Shown here: positions 7,449-16,160 of the stretch, piece by piece
How the letters are laid out: each line of letters begins with the position of its first letter
Numbering within the stretch: the first letter of the stretch is position 1
Program-made: the position numbers and the translations under genes
Assembly: GCA_023412475.1 (NCBI GenBank)
Contig: JAEYNR010000021.1
Coordinates: forward strand, 1-59,751
DNA: 59,751 nucleotides
Source of the DNA: Fibrobacterota bacterium
Lineage (GTDB): Bacteria > Fibrobacterota > Chitinivibrionia > Chitinivibrionales > Chitinispirillaceae
Direction: 5' to 3'
Notes under the pieces: model-generated
The model's database searches: none
Told to the model about the DNA's origin: nothing
The model's input: only the letters and a program-made list of their open reading frames with translations

Positions 7449-9800
7449 TTGGAATTTGAAGGAAGCAGCAATTTTTTCGAATTAATTAGAGAAAACGGTT
7501 TAAATTTACTACTTGGAGCTGGGTTCTCAGTAGAAGCGGTGAATAGTAAAAACGAATCGCTACCATTGGGAAATGCATTAAAAAATAAGTTAATTGAAAC
7601 ATTTTCATTACCTCTGCCATTTACGAAGAAAGAACTTTCATTTATATGTTCCCATTTGAAAAGAAACAGGCAAGGCGAATTTAATATTCTACTTAAGGAT
7701 TTGTATTCTGTTATAGAATTTCATGATGCTTATAAAATTATACCCTCGCTACCAGTTAGAAATATTATTACGACAAATATTGATAATCTCCTCGAAAAAA
7801 TATTTGATAGTCATTCGAAATTGAAACTGCTTCACGATGTAGAGATAAATGGGCATATCGACGGCAAAGGAACAGATCTCTTTAAACTCCATGGGTCAGT
7901 TACGTACACTTATGATAAAGAGCTCATTTTTGGAACAGAAGAAATGTCAACAACGATCCTTAAAGAACCTACACTGATGTACACTGTTGCAATGAAAATA
8001 GCCGCTCACCCCACTTTGATTTGGGGACACAATATATCGGATTCTGATATAATATCAATTATTAGTAAAGTGGCAATTAATAACAGGCCGAGGTTTCCCA
8101 CATGGATAGTAATTTTACCAGGTGTTGATTTTGATATAGATGCAGAAGAATATACCAGTAGAGGGTTTAGAGTAATCAGAGCAACAACGAAAGAGCTGCT
8201 CCAATATCTTGAAAAAAATTTCAGTTCAAAAAACATTCAACAAAATTTTCCGAATAATAATGATGAGCTTTTATCTACTATTTTTCCTAAAAACAATTAC
8301 AGTACGCTCAAAAATGCAGTTCATCCTGTAAGGCCAGTTTCTTTATTTTACCAAGGGAGCGATCCAACTTGGTATGAAATATTTTCTGCTAAAATTCCCA
8401 AACTATCATTTTACGAAAAATTTCTTAAAAAATATAAAGGTAATAACTTTTTAATTTCCGGTTCGCCTGGGTGTGGTAAATCGACACTGTTAATGCAAAT
8501 TTTTGCTAGTGAAGAAATAAAAGGCTCAAAATTGTTTTTCAGCTATTTAGTTCCAGAACAAGTTAAATTACTAAAAACAAATATAAAAGGTAACAATATA
8601 ACAATATTTTTAGATAATTTGTCTGATAACATTGAAGCTTTTAAAGAATTAAAAGAAAATGGCTTCAAAATAATCGCAGCAGATAGAGATTTTAATTTCG
8701 AACAAGTAAAGTATTGGGTTAAGATTAGTTCTGACGAAATATTCGATATCAGCAATCTTCCTGATTTTGACATACAAAATATTTGTAACGCAATGCAAAG
8801 GCCGATGTTAAAATACACTAGAGAAAAGATTTCATTATTTGAAATTGTTTACCATTTATGGCAAAATGGTGATATCAAATCAAAAGTTGAAGATTTGATA
8901 AAAACACTTGGAGATAGTAGTGCTGAATTATTAGAATTTTATACCTTACTAACGTATATGCGATATACAAATATTGGTGCATCGTTAGATATGTTAATAT
9001 CTTATTATTCAACTGACGACATCATCGATTATCAACATATCTATGCCCTCAAAAAACAGATCGAATCACTCGTCGATGACATGTCATACAAGGACAACTT
9101 ACAGGATTTATATTCACTCCGAAGCAGAGCATTTGCTGAAATATCATTATTTAAAATACCCTCTAAGATACTAGCTAAGGTCCTTTGGGAGTTTCATAAA
9201 AATATCAACAAAGGTATTGTTTATCGTTATGACATATTCAAAAAGAAAGCATTTGATGCAGATTTGACAAGGCTTGCTTTTGACGATGTTGAAAACGGAA
9301 AAGAATTTTATAATTATTTACTATCAAAGACTATAAATATTCGCGATGAATGGTATATTAAGCACCAATTTGCAATTTACCTTTGGCGTAAAAAGGCTAA
9401 CAAAGAAGCATGGGAAATTATTGACGAAGCATACACACAATCACAGGGGAAGGTTTTCTCAATAAATAATACACACTCGATGATATTGTTTGATAATAAT
9501 ATTCACACATTCCAAATTGATAATAAAACATCAGTTGAAACCATATCTAAAAGTTTTTCAGTATTAGAAGACTGCCTACTTAACGATGATAGGAAAAGTT
9601 ACCATCTTAAGAAATATTGTGAACAAGCTATACAGTTAGCAGATAAAGTTATTAACGATATGTCAATACAATATTTATCAAAAGCAAAAAATTTTGTTGA
9701 GGTTGAACTTAGTAAACCACAATATTTTCCTAGGGATATTTACCAAACATATACGGAGTTTGTAAAAATTATTAGCGCAAAATTGCGAGTTCCGGCTTAA
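7449..9800 (+). CDS. SIR2 domain fused to P-loop NTPase (Avs5/DSR-like defence protein)
   Basis: A 783-aa protein starting at TTG with AAGGAG about 7 bp upstream. The N-terminal SIR2 domain (about 1-270) has the NAD-binding LLLGAGFS, TTNIDN and the catalytic His in FKLHGS. A P-loop NTPase follows, with Walker A GSPGCGKST near residue 340 and a Walker B-like ITIFLDN. The C-terminal about 300 residues look helical and repeat-like. SIR2-STAND proteins deplete NAD+ after sensing phage proteins (Avs5, DSR families); here this is predicted by architecture only. The gene is alone in cassette 5, 80 bp after the crossover. It is long for integron cargo. Confidence 0.85.
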   Translation: MEFEGSSNFFELIRENGLNLLLGAGFSVEAVNSKNESLPLGNALKNKLIETFSLPLPFTKKELSFICSHLKRNRQGEFNILLKDLYSVIEFHDAYKIIPSLPVRNIITTNIDNLLEKIFDSHSKLKLLHDVEINGHIDGKGTDLFKLHGSVTYTYDKELIFGTEEMSTTILKEPTLMYTVAMKIAAHPTLIWGHNISDSDIISIISKVAINNRPRFPTWIVILPGVDFDIDAEEYTSRGFRVIRATTKELLQYLEKNFSSKNIQQNFPNNNDELLSTIFPKNNYSTLKNAVHPVRPVSLFYQGSDPTWYEIFSAKIPKLSFYEKFLKKYKGNNFLISGSPGCGKSTLLMQIFASEEIKGSKLFFSYLVPEQVKLLKTNIKGNNITIFLDNLSDNIEAFKELKENGFKIIAADRDFNFEQVKYWVKISSDEIFDISNLPDFDIQNICNAMQRPMLKYTREKISLFEIVYHLWQNGDIKSKVEDLIKTLGDSSAELLEFYTLLTYMRYTNIGASLDMLISYYSTDDIIDYQHIYALKKQIESLVDDMSYKDNLQDLYSLRSRAFAEISLFKIPSKILAKVLWEFHKNINKGIVYRYDIFKKKAFDADLTRLAFDDVENGKEFYNYLLSKTINIRDEWYIKHQFAIYLWRKKANKEAWEIIDEAYTQSQGKVFSINNTHSMILFDNNIHTFQIDNKTSVETISKSFSVLEDCLLNDDRKSYHLKKYCEQAIQLADKVINDMSIQYLSKAKNFVEVELSKPQYFPRDIYQTYTEFVKIISAKLRVPA

Positions 9801-9802
9801 AT

Positions 9803-9867
9803 CCACCAACAGCTCAACTATGCCAGCCTCAAAGCAGGCCAGCATAGGTTGAGCAACCCGTTGGTGG
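9803..9867 (+). other. attC site of cassette 5
   Basis: R'' CCACCAAC (9803-9810) and R' GTTGGTGG (9860-9867), crossover 9860/9861. Arms AGCTCAACTATGC and GCATAGGTTGAGC are complementary with a one-base bulge, with a further GCC / GGC pair. R'' is complementary to the cassette 5 start at 7368, and pairing continues through TTAAGCCGGAAC (see findings). 65 bp. Confidence 0.9.
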
Positions 9868-10500
9868 CCATATCTGCCTATGCGGAAAGAAAGACCCGCG
9901 CAGAGTTTGGAAAAGAGATTTGAGTATTGATTATAGAAAATTATTAAAGAGAAAAACAAAAAGAAATTATTCATAAATAAAAGAAAGAATTTCGGGAAAT
10001 TAAATAAAAAGAATTAACCGGAATAAAAACATCAAGATATTATCCGGAAAGATAGAAGCAAAGAAGATTGTAAGTGCGAACGGTAGTGAGCACTATTGAA
10101 AAAAAGATTACTTGACAGGAAGTCCATATCTGGTAAGGGTTAGCCACCCACCAGTACCGAGTCTTGCGTGTAAGCAGGAGATGTACTTTTGTCCTTCCCG
10201 AAAGAGGCGCAACTGAAGCATAATTGCACAGGAGCAACTTTCCGAACGCCCTGACAAAAGAGCAAACATCGAACGAGATACACGAAGTGTAGACAGGGAA
10301 TTATGCAGGCCACAGGGAGGACCGTAACTCCTGAAGACTATTGAGCCCCGTTAGTGCGGTAGAGCGGAGGACGATATTTTCAACGGCATAGAAGTCAATA
10401 CCGAAACACCATTTTGGCCATGTACTTTCAATGTGAGCAATCACCTGTTCCCTGCTCACATCATGTCGCTTTGGCCTGCGTCTATTTGTCACAGCAATAG
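9861..10500 (+). other. Gene-free start of cassette 6 and possible structured-RNA remnant
   Basis: Cassette 6 begins properly (TTGGTGGCC, then a CCGCGC motif at about 9896), but no convincing gene and no closing attC follow. From about 10065 to 10400 the base composition becomes even. Short hairpins such as ACACGAAGTGT, the text ACCGAGTCTTGCGTGT and a GCCCCGTTAGTGCGG block recall domain I of group II intron RNAs. No reverse transcriptase is encoded nearby. I cannot confirm an intron; the block may be a remnant, or another folded RNA. The short minus-strand reading frames here are not supported as genes. Confidence 0.3.
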
Positions 10501-10555
10501 ATGCAAGCTCGGCATCTCCAAATGAAGAATAAACTTTTTCTGTACCAATTAAAAA

Positions 10556-10784
10556 AACAGCTCGTGATTTGGAATTTCAATCCTGAAAGCCGCCAAATAA
10601 CAAAGCTTAAATTCCAAACAGAAACAGAGGTAAGAAAAATTCGAAATCCAAAATCCGAAATTCGAAACAGGATAAAGACCTTTAATTCCTGTTCTTTTAT
10701 TGTTTGGAATTTGAATAAACGGTCAGTGGGATTTGTTTAGGATTTGGAATTTGTGATTTGGAATTTGTGATTTGGAATTAATTT
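10556..10784. repeat. AT-rich tandem and dispersed short repeats
   Basis: A 14-bp unit GATTTGGAATTTGT is repeated head to tail at 10741-10780 and occurs once more near 10565. Between them lies the motif AAATCCAAAATCCGAAATTC (about 10644), a dispersed low-complexity repeat that recurs near 40262. The 79-codon plus-strand frame across it is built of this repeat and is not a gene. The rest of 10785-11030 shows nothing recognisable apart from the leader of the next small gene. Confidence 0.7.
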
Positions 10785-11030
10785 GCGTGCTCCTGAAATA
10801 GAATATGAATTTTCAGATTTTTAAAGCCAGAAATTCGGAGGATTACGCTTTTTATAGTTAAAGTCTTGTGATGTCGTTGAATTCACTCCAATTATGACTT
10901 TCCCCACCACTGGATATTTGTACACAAAGCAACTTAAAATTACCTCCCTTATCAACTTCTAACAAAAAATCAGTATCAACTTAACATTTATCGGGTATAA
11001 TTATAGTGAGGCTATAACCAGGAGGTTCAA

Positions 11031-11237
11031 ATGGCATTTCTGATACTGAACAAAAATGGCACCTGTGATGAGCCGGAAAATGAAATTTACTATGAATTTG
11101 ATTCAGAAAACGAAACAGTGTTTAAAGAGATTATGGCACTGCTACCCAGAAGAAAATCTGGAGGTGAAAGGGTCATAAATCAACTTATTGAGCTCTGCCA
11201 AAAGAGTATGGGACAAAAAGAAAGCTTTCCGATATAA
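11031..11237 (+). CDS. Small acidic hypothetical protein
   Basis: A 68-aa protein with a strong AGGAGG 7 bp before the ATG. It has no signal peptide or membrane segment. The N-terminal half is acidic (Asp/Glu-rich around NEIYYEFDSENET); the C-terminal half is basic and helical. I do not recognise the family. It stands alone between the integron and the flagellar genes, which are on the other strand. Confidence 0.55.
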   Translation: MAFLILNKNGTCDEPENEIYYEFDSENETVFKEIMALLPRRKSGGERVINQLIELCQKSMGQKESFPI

Positions 11238-11529
11238 GAAAGGTTTTCAAACCGTTTTTAGGCGCATGCCCGCCATTGAACCATAAAAGAAAGTCTGGAT
11301 TTCAGGAATTCAGGAAGAGGGCATTCCATCCGCACTACCAAACAACGATTCATCCCCAACAAGTAGATTTCTGCTCTGCCAAGGGCACCCGGAGCCCGGG
11401 TGGAATTCAGATTCTATGAAGTTTTTGGCTGTTATCCCAATGGTTGGGAGGACTCATCGTGAAAGATGGAGTTGAGCGGATAGTAAATGGTTTAACAATA
11501 GTTTACGAATATCGAATACTCCTGCCATC

Positions 11530-12657
11530 TCACAGGATTACCAGTTCCGCATGAAGTGCTCCAGCCTGCTTTATTGCCTGTAATATCGAGATTACATCCC
11601 TGGGAGTTACCCCCAGAGAATTTAATGTATGTGCAAGATCCGAAACAGTCGCTGTGCCGTCCAATACAACCATCTCTGCATCTTTCTCCTCCACCACCAC
11701 TTCAGGATTGGGTATTATCTCGGTCTGACCAAGAGTGAATGGCTGCGGCTGAACCGCTTCAGGACGATTAACTATTTCCACCTTCACACCACCATGAGAA
11801 ACGGCCACCTGTGAAATTCTGACCTCTCCCCCAGCAACTATGGTCCCGGTACGTTCGTTTATCACCACTTTAGCCTGAGATGCAATCTCAAATTTCAAGT
11901 TTTCCACCAGGGAGATAAATTCTACCAGATCGATAAAGCTTCTGACAGAATCCCTGACAAAAGCACTATAATCAAGCACTACTGTGGCAGCATCCACCGG
12001 CTTTGCTATGGCCGTTCTAATTCTATCAGTAAATTCCGCATTGATAGCTCTGGACAAAGACAGTGCGGAAGTAAAATCTGGCATATGCAGAGATAAAGAC
12101 AGATCTTTTCCATCAACCAGATTAAATGCATATTCCCGCTGCACAATTGCTCCATCAGGGATTCTGCCCACCATTACATGATTCTTCTTTATATGAGTCA
12201 AACCCCGGTCGGTTATATCGTATCCTCCGGTAGCTAACGGTCCCTGAGCAGAAGCATATACTTCCCCATCGGGCCCCTGCATCGGTGTGAGAATAAGCGT
12301 TCCCCCCTCCAGGCTTGTAGCATCGCCCATGGAGGACACTGTCACATCAAAACGAGTTCCTTTACGCTTGAATGGAGCCAGACTTCCTGTAATCATGACT
12401 GCAGCCACGTTTCTTACCCGTATATGTTTTTCCGGAAGCTCTATTCCCATGTTCTTCAGCATATTACTTATAGACTGTTCAGTAAAAACCGTCTGGCTAC
12501 GATCCCCTGTCCCGGCTAATCCTACAACCAGTCCATAACCAAACAACTGCACATCCTCCAGACCAGTCAGGGAAGCCACATCCTTGATTCTAACAGTTTG
12601 CTGTGCATTACTGATTGTGAAGCTCAGCATTATTAGCATTATCATTGCTTTTTTCAT
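11530..12657 (-). CDS. flgI: Flagellar P-ring protein FlgI
   Basis: A 375-aa exported protein that forms the periplasmic P ring around the flagellar rod. It starts with a signal peptide ending near SNAQ. The family signatures follow: VRIKDVASLTGLEDVQLFGYGLVVGLAGTGD-type N-terminus, a SNMLKNMGI segment and the RNVAAVMITG strand. The length is normal for FlgI. It is the last gene of flgF-flgG-flgA-flgH-flgI, 40 bp after flgH. Its presence shows a diderm cell with a standard external flagellum, unlike spirochaetes, which lack P and L rings. Confidence 0.95.
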   Translation of the reverse strand: MKKAMIMLIMLSFTISNAQQTVRIKDVASLTGLEDVQLFGYGLVVGLAGTGDRSQTVFTEQSISNMLKNMGIELPEKHIRVRNVAAVMITGSLAPFKRKGTRFDVTVSSMGDATSLEGGTLILTPMQGPDGEVYASAQGPLATGGYDITDRGLTHIKKNHVMVGRIPDGAIVQREYAFNLVDGKDLSLSLHMPDFTSALSLSRAINAEFTDRIRTAIAKPVDAATVVLDYSAFVRDSVRSFIDLVEFISLVENLKFEIASQAKVVINERTGTIVAGGEVRISQVAVSHGGVKVEIVNRPEAVQPQPFTLGQTEIIPNPEVVVEEKDAEMVVLDGTATVSDLAHTLNSLGVTPRDVISILQAIKQAGALHAELVIL

Positions 12658-12697
12658 AATCTGTCCCTTAAAGGAATTTACACAGGAATTAATCTCG

Positions 12698-13270
12698 TTA
12701 AAAAATGAAATTCAGAAATCTAGCTATCAAACCAGGTCTTCTACCGGTATTAACAGCTCCCTTTCCGGTATAGGTAATCTGCGCATCTGCTATACTTGAG
12801 GAATAAATGATATTATTCTTCTGAATATCCTGAGGACGAACTAAGCCGGTTAATTTTATGATCTCTTTTTCTTCATTTATTTCCACCACTTTACTTCCCT
12901 CAATCACCAGATTTCCATTATCAAGGACCTTTATCACTCTTGCAGTAATTGTAGCCACCAGACTCCCCTCTCTTGATGTTCCCCCTCTTCCATCAAAATC
13001 AACCCGGTTTCCTCCGGAAGCACCAAATGAGGGTAGAAAATTCAAAACTCCTGATCCACCACCTGACTGCAACTGTGCAGAATTTTCCTTACTTGTATTG
13101 GTCTTGCTCTCACTTCCTGCCTTGGCAGATTCTACAATCAGCACAGTCAGAATGTCATCTACGCTCATTGCCCGATGATCCGAATAGAGACTGTAAACCG
13201 ATGCAGCCCATGACATACAATAAACAACGAGTACCATCATAAGAACATTCTTGAATTCACGGCTCTTCAT
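12698..13270 (-). CDS. flgH: Flagellar L-ring protein FlgH
   Basis: A 190-aa protein of the outer-membrane L ring. It has an N-terminal hydrophobic export segment, then the conserved SLYSDHRAMSVDDILTVLI region, a Gly/Ser-rich middle, and the C-terminal GNLVIEGSKVVEINEEKE and GLVRPQDI signatures. FlgH is usually a lipoprotein; the only Cys in the leader (VVYCM) does not give a standard lipobox, so the acylation is doubtful or the true signal differs. The ATG overlaps the flgA stop by 4 bp (ATGA), indicating translational coupling. Confidence 0.93.
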   Translation of the reverse strand: MKSREFKNVLMMVLVVYCMSWAASVYSLYSDHRAMSVDDILTVLIVESAKAGSESKTNTSKENSAQLQSGGGSGVLNFLPSFGASGGNRVDFDGRGGTSREGSLVATITARVIKVLDNGNLVIEGSKVVEINEEKEIIKLTGLVRPQDIQKNNIIYSSSIADAQITYTGKGAVNTGRRPGLIARFLNFIF

Positions 13271-14268
13271 ATAGATAACCCTCCCTGAGCAACGGTTACA
13301 GTTCCCTTATCTTTTACTATTACCTGTACTAATTTTCTGCTGTTTGTATTTTCCACCCAGATTCTCTCTCCGATCTTCCCTGGTTCCCGTGCGACACCCT
13401 GTACCGCAACCCTCACTCTTCCCCTGGAAACAAGTATCTCCACCAGATCCCCTTTCTGGATTGCGGGGACCGGCTGAATCAGACGGGTATGAAGAATAGT
13501 GCCGGGATTAATGGTTCTGACCGCCCGTACACCTTTGAGCGAATCAGTGTTGAACAGAGGCTGCGGACCGAATGTGGTGATATCCATTGACTTGAGCTCA
13601 AAATCTTCAGATGTAATTTGCTGACCACGAAGAATCGGTCTTCTCGCAACCAGAACCGGTGTCTCCACTTTAACATTACACATTACAGGAATTCTCAGGC
13701 TACGCTTTTGCTGTTCCACAATAAGCCAGAGCTGAACATTTCCTCTGGGATATCGGTTGCCAAGCCCTTCAACCTTTGCAGTCACATCTCCGTGAAGACA
13801 TTTCCAGGAGCGATCCGGCTCCCTAACCACTGCTTCATAGCATCCCAGAGGCCACAGAACTTCTTTACGAAAATACTGTTGAATCATTTCCATATAATCT
13901 TCGATCTTTTTCTCAACAGAAGCGGTTTTGATAAAGACTCTCTGAGCTCCGCCTATTTTTAACTGAGTATTTTCAAGCAAAGGCCTTAACCTGTAAAGGA
14001 CAAAGTCACTGACATTTAAAAACCTTCCATAACCTGCAGGAGCACTCTTTCCGCCAACCACATTCTGTAGCTTTGTTTTTAATGCATTGTCCCTGCACTC
14101 TATCTCAGCAATATCACTAAGAAAGAAAGTTGTATCAACAATTAAGACCGAGTCTTTAAAAGTCAAAGTAAGATCAGATGCAGTAGAGAGCCCTGTCAGA
14201 ATAAAACCACTAATAATTAACTTACATATACCAGTTGTTTTCGCAGATGTTTTTCTCTTACTGCACAC
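13267..14268 (-). CDS. flgA: P-ring assembly chaperone FlgA
   Basis: A 333-aa protein with an apparent GTG start preceded by GGGGAGAG. After an N-terminal hydrophobic segment comes a region unlike short FlgA proteins. The C-terminal SAF-like half then follows: VARRPILRGQQITSEDF, GVRAVRTINPGTIL, then KGDLVEILVSRGRVRVAV. FlgA acts in the periplasm as the chaperone for FlgI. It lies between flgG (19 bp upstream) and flgH (4-bp overlap). It is longer than E. coli FlgA (219 aa), as is common outside proteobacteria. Confidence 0.9.
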   Translation of the reverse strand: MCSKRKTSAKTTGICKLIISGFILTGLSTASDLTLTFKDSVLIVDTTFFLSDIAEIECRDNALKTKLQNVVGGKSAPAGYGRFLNVSDFVLYRLRPLLENTQLKIGGAQRVFIKTASVEKKIEDYMEMIQQYFRKEVLWPLGCYEAVVREPDRSWKCLHGDVTAKVEGLGNRYPRGNVQLWLIVEQQKRSLRIPVMCNVKVETPVLVARRPILRGQQITSEDFELKSMDITTFGPQPLFNTDSLKGVRAVRTINPGTILHTRLIQPVPAIQKGDLVEILVSRGRVRVAVQGVAREPGKIGERIWVENTNSRKLVQVIVKDKGTVTVAQGGLSI

Positions 14269-14287
14269 TTGTCACTCTCCCCCTCAA

Positions 14288-15076
14288 CTACCGTTTCAAA
14301 TTGCTGGCAATCTGCAACATATCCTCAGCGACCTGGATAGATTTGGAAACTATCTCGAATGCTCTCTGAGCAGAAATCATATTCACCATCTCTTCCACTA
14401 TCTGAACATTTGAAGATTCGGTGTAACCCTGCATTATTGTACCAGCTCCCTCTTCTCCTGGAAAAGAGATCACCGGCTCACCACTGGAATCGGTAACCGT
14501 AAAGAGATTTCCCCCAAGAGAACGAAGTCCTGAAGGATTAATAAATCGAACGATCTCAATCTGTCCGATGTCAGTCATCGTGTCCTCTCCCTGAAGTTTG
14601 ACAGATACTCTGCCATCCGGAGCCACTGTCAACTCTGATGAACCTTCTGGAACATTAATCTGAGGAGAAAGGATAAAGCCTGATGAGCTTACGATAGAGC
14701 CGTCACTTGACAACTTGAAAGAACCATCACGGGTATATGCAGTACCCCCATCGGGTAAAGTAATCTGAAACAAACCTTCACCCTGAATCGCCCAATCCAG
14801 ATCATTTTCCGTTCGATTCGGTGCACCCTGCTCGAATATTCTCTGAGTTGCAGCGGGCCTGACCCCTAAGCCGACCTCAATACCGGCAGGAGCCATTGAA
14901 CCTTCAAAGTTCCTCACCCCCGGCTCTCTTAAGGTCTGATACATCAGATCCTGAAATTCCACTTTAGAGCGTTTAAAACCGACAGTGTTTACATTAGACA
15001 GATTGTTGGAGATGGTATCCATATATAGTTGCTGGGCTTCCATCCCGGTAGCTGCTGTCATCATACTGCGCATCAT
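14288..15076 (-). CDS. flgG: Flagellar distal rod protein FlgG
   Basis: A 262-aa protein of the distal rod. The N-terminus has the rod/hook family motif (MDTISNNLSNVNTVGFKRSK), the core contains GEGLFQITLPDG, and the C-terminus ends with the paired helix (SNVQIVEEMVNMISAQRAFE). It has an AGGTG element before the ATG. It follows flgF by 28 bp. The length matches FlgG (about 260 aa). Confidence 0.95.
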   Translation of the reverse strand: MMRSMMTAATGMEAQQLYMDTISNNLSNVNTVGFKRSKVEFQDLMYQTLREPGVRNFEGSMAPAGIEVGLGVRPAATQRIFEQGAPNRTENDLDWAIQGEGLFQITLPDGGTAYTRDGSFKLSSDGSIVSSSGFILSPQINVPEGSSELTVAPDGRVSVKLQGEDTMTDIGQIEIVRFINPSGLRSLGGNLFTVTDSSGEPVISFPGEEGAGTIMQGYTESSNVQIVEEMVNMISAQRAFEIVSKSIQVAEDMLQIASNLKR

Positions 15077-15104
15077 ATTTCACCTCTTAACCAAAAGCGT
15101 TTAA

Positions 15105-15842
15105 TTATCCCAATCGTCCAACCTGATTTACAGCCTTCTCCAGGGTTTCATCCTGGGCATGCAGGGCTTTCTGATCAGCCTCAAAATTTCGGTTTGCTGA
15201 GATCATCTGTACCATGTTGCGGATGATATCCACATTTGATCCCTCAAGGTAACCCTGTTTTATCACAAACCCCGCACTTTTCACTGAAGAGTCCTCAGTT
15301 GATAATAAAGGGCGAAAACGATTTTCACCACAGCGGTACATATTGTAAGGCTTTTTGAAATCGGTAACTTTGAGAACCCCTTTACTTTCACCACGCTGAA
15401 TCACCTCACCCTTATTACTGACTGTTACAGGAAGGTCCCGTTCAACTCTGATAAACCCTTCAGTACCCATCACCCTGGAACCATCAGAGCAAACCAGCAA
15501 TCCTTCAGGACTGAGAGAGAAATTCCCGTTTCTGGTGTATTGAAGACCATTATCTGTCATAATTGTAAAAAAGCCACTTCCTTTAATGGCCAGATCCAGA
15601 GTGGACTTGGTCTGCTTTAACGGACCTTCACTGTAATCAACATATACCTCATCGGCTTTCATCTGTTCGTTAACAAATGGCTGGTGCTGATCATTGCTTA
15701 GAAATTTCTGATAGGTTTTTATGAAAAGACCGCTCTGTTTGAAACCAGTGGTATTAATATTTGCCAGATTGTTTGCGATCTGATCCTGCTTTTGCATCAG
15801 GGGATTCATTCCCATCGATGCAGTATAGATTCCCTGAATCAT
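15105..15842 (-). CDS. flgF: Flagellar proximal rod protein FlgF
   Basis: A 245-aa rod protein with the start chosen at 15842 because AGGAG lies 7 bp upstream and the family begins MIQGIYTASMGM; a longer frame reaches 15926. It carries the QDQIANNLANINTTGFKQSG motif and ends with the SNVDIIRNMVQMISANRNFE helix. It is paralogous to flgG, which follows. As the first gene of the flagellar operon, it lies just after a sigma-54-like promoter. Confidence 0.9.
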   Translation of the reverse strand: MIQGIYTASMGMNPLMQKQDQIANNLANINTTGFKQSGLFIKTYQKFLSNDQHQPFVNEQMKADEVYVDYSEGPLKQTKSTLDLAIKGSGFFTIMTDNGLQYTRNGNFSLSPEGLLVCSDGSRVMGTEGFIRVERDLPVTVSNKGEVIQRGESKGVLKVTDFKKPYNMYRCGENRFRPLLSTEDSSVKSAGFVIKQGYLEGSNVDIIRNMVQMISANRNFEADQKALHAQDETLEKAVNQVGRLG

Positions 15843-15876
15843 TTTTGGCTCCTGAACTGAAGTTCTGCGGTTTTTT

Positions 15877-15894
15877 AAGCACATTTCATGCCAA
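15877..15894 (-). promoter_or_regulatory. Sigma-54-like promoter of the flgF operon
   Basis: On the minus strand TTGGCATGAAATGTGCTT matches the -24/-12 consensus TTGGCACG-N4-TTGC, with GG and GC at the required spacing and two mismatches (T for C, G for T). It lies about 35 bp before the flgF ATG. Sigma-54 control of rod and ring genes is known in many flagellar systems. Confidence 0.55.
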
Positions 15895-15962
15895 TGGAGT
15901 CGTTTGGATATCTTTGTGTAATTCAATCAATTACAGGTGTGTTGTGATTAGAGATTAAGAAA

Positions 15963-16030
15963 GAGGGGGAATTTTCAGCATAGTAAGTGGGAAATTTTTG
16001 CCTGTAATACCCAGAGAATATTCTTAATCT
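15963..16030 (+). repeat. Leader repeat, copy 1, upstream of the first CotH gene
   Basis: The stretch at 15969-15999, with the core GCATAGTAAG followed by GGAAA and a T-rich end, recurs at 17900-17930 before the second CotH gene. This shows that the tandem duplication included the 5' region. It may hold a shared promoter or regulatory site. The rest of the gap to 16160 is AT-rich with nothing recognised. Confidence 0.55.
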
Positions 16031-16160
16031 GATTTTCCACAGCTTTCCATGCCGAGATAATTTTGTTTATATTAAGTATACTAAATCAGTTCATGACCAA
16101 TTGTACAAACGTCTACTCAGCAATATTATCGAACTTGTATATGAAGTTAATTAAGATAAT

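Noticed and set aside
10343..10352. CCGTTAGTGCGG as a possible R' box closing cassette 6
   Set aside because: It lacks the GG expected from complementarity with the cassette 6 start, and no matching R'' or inner arms lie upstream.
10301..10492. 63-codon minus-strand frame beginning TNRRRPKRHD
   Set aside because: No RBS, no family recognised, and it covers a stretch that looks like structured non-coding sequence.
10501..10740. 79-codon plus-strand frame
   Set aside because: Its codons are made of the dispersed AAATCCGAAATTC repeat.
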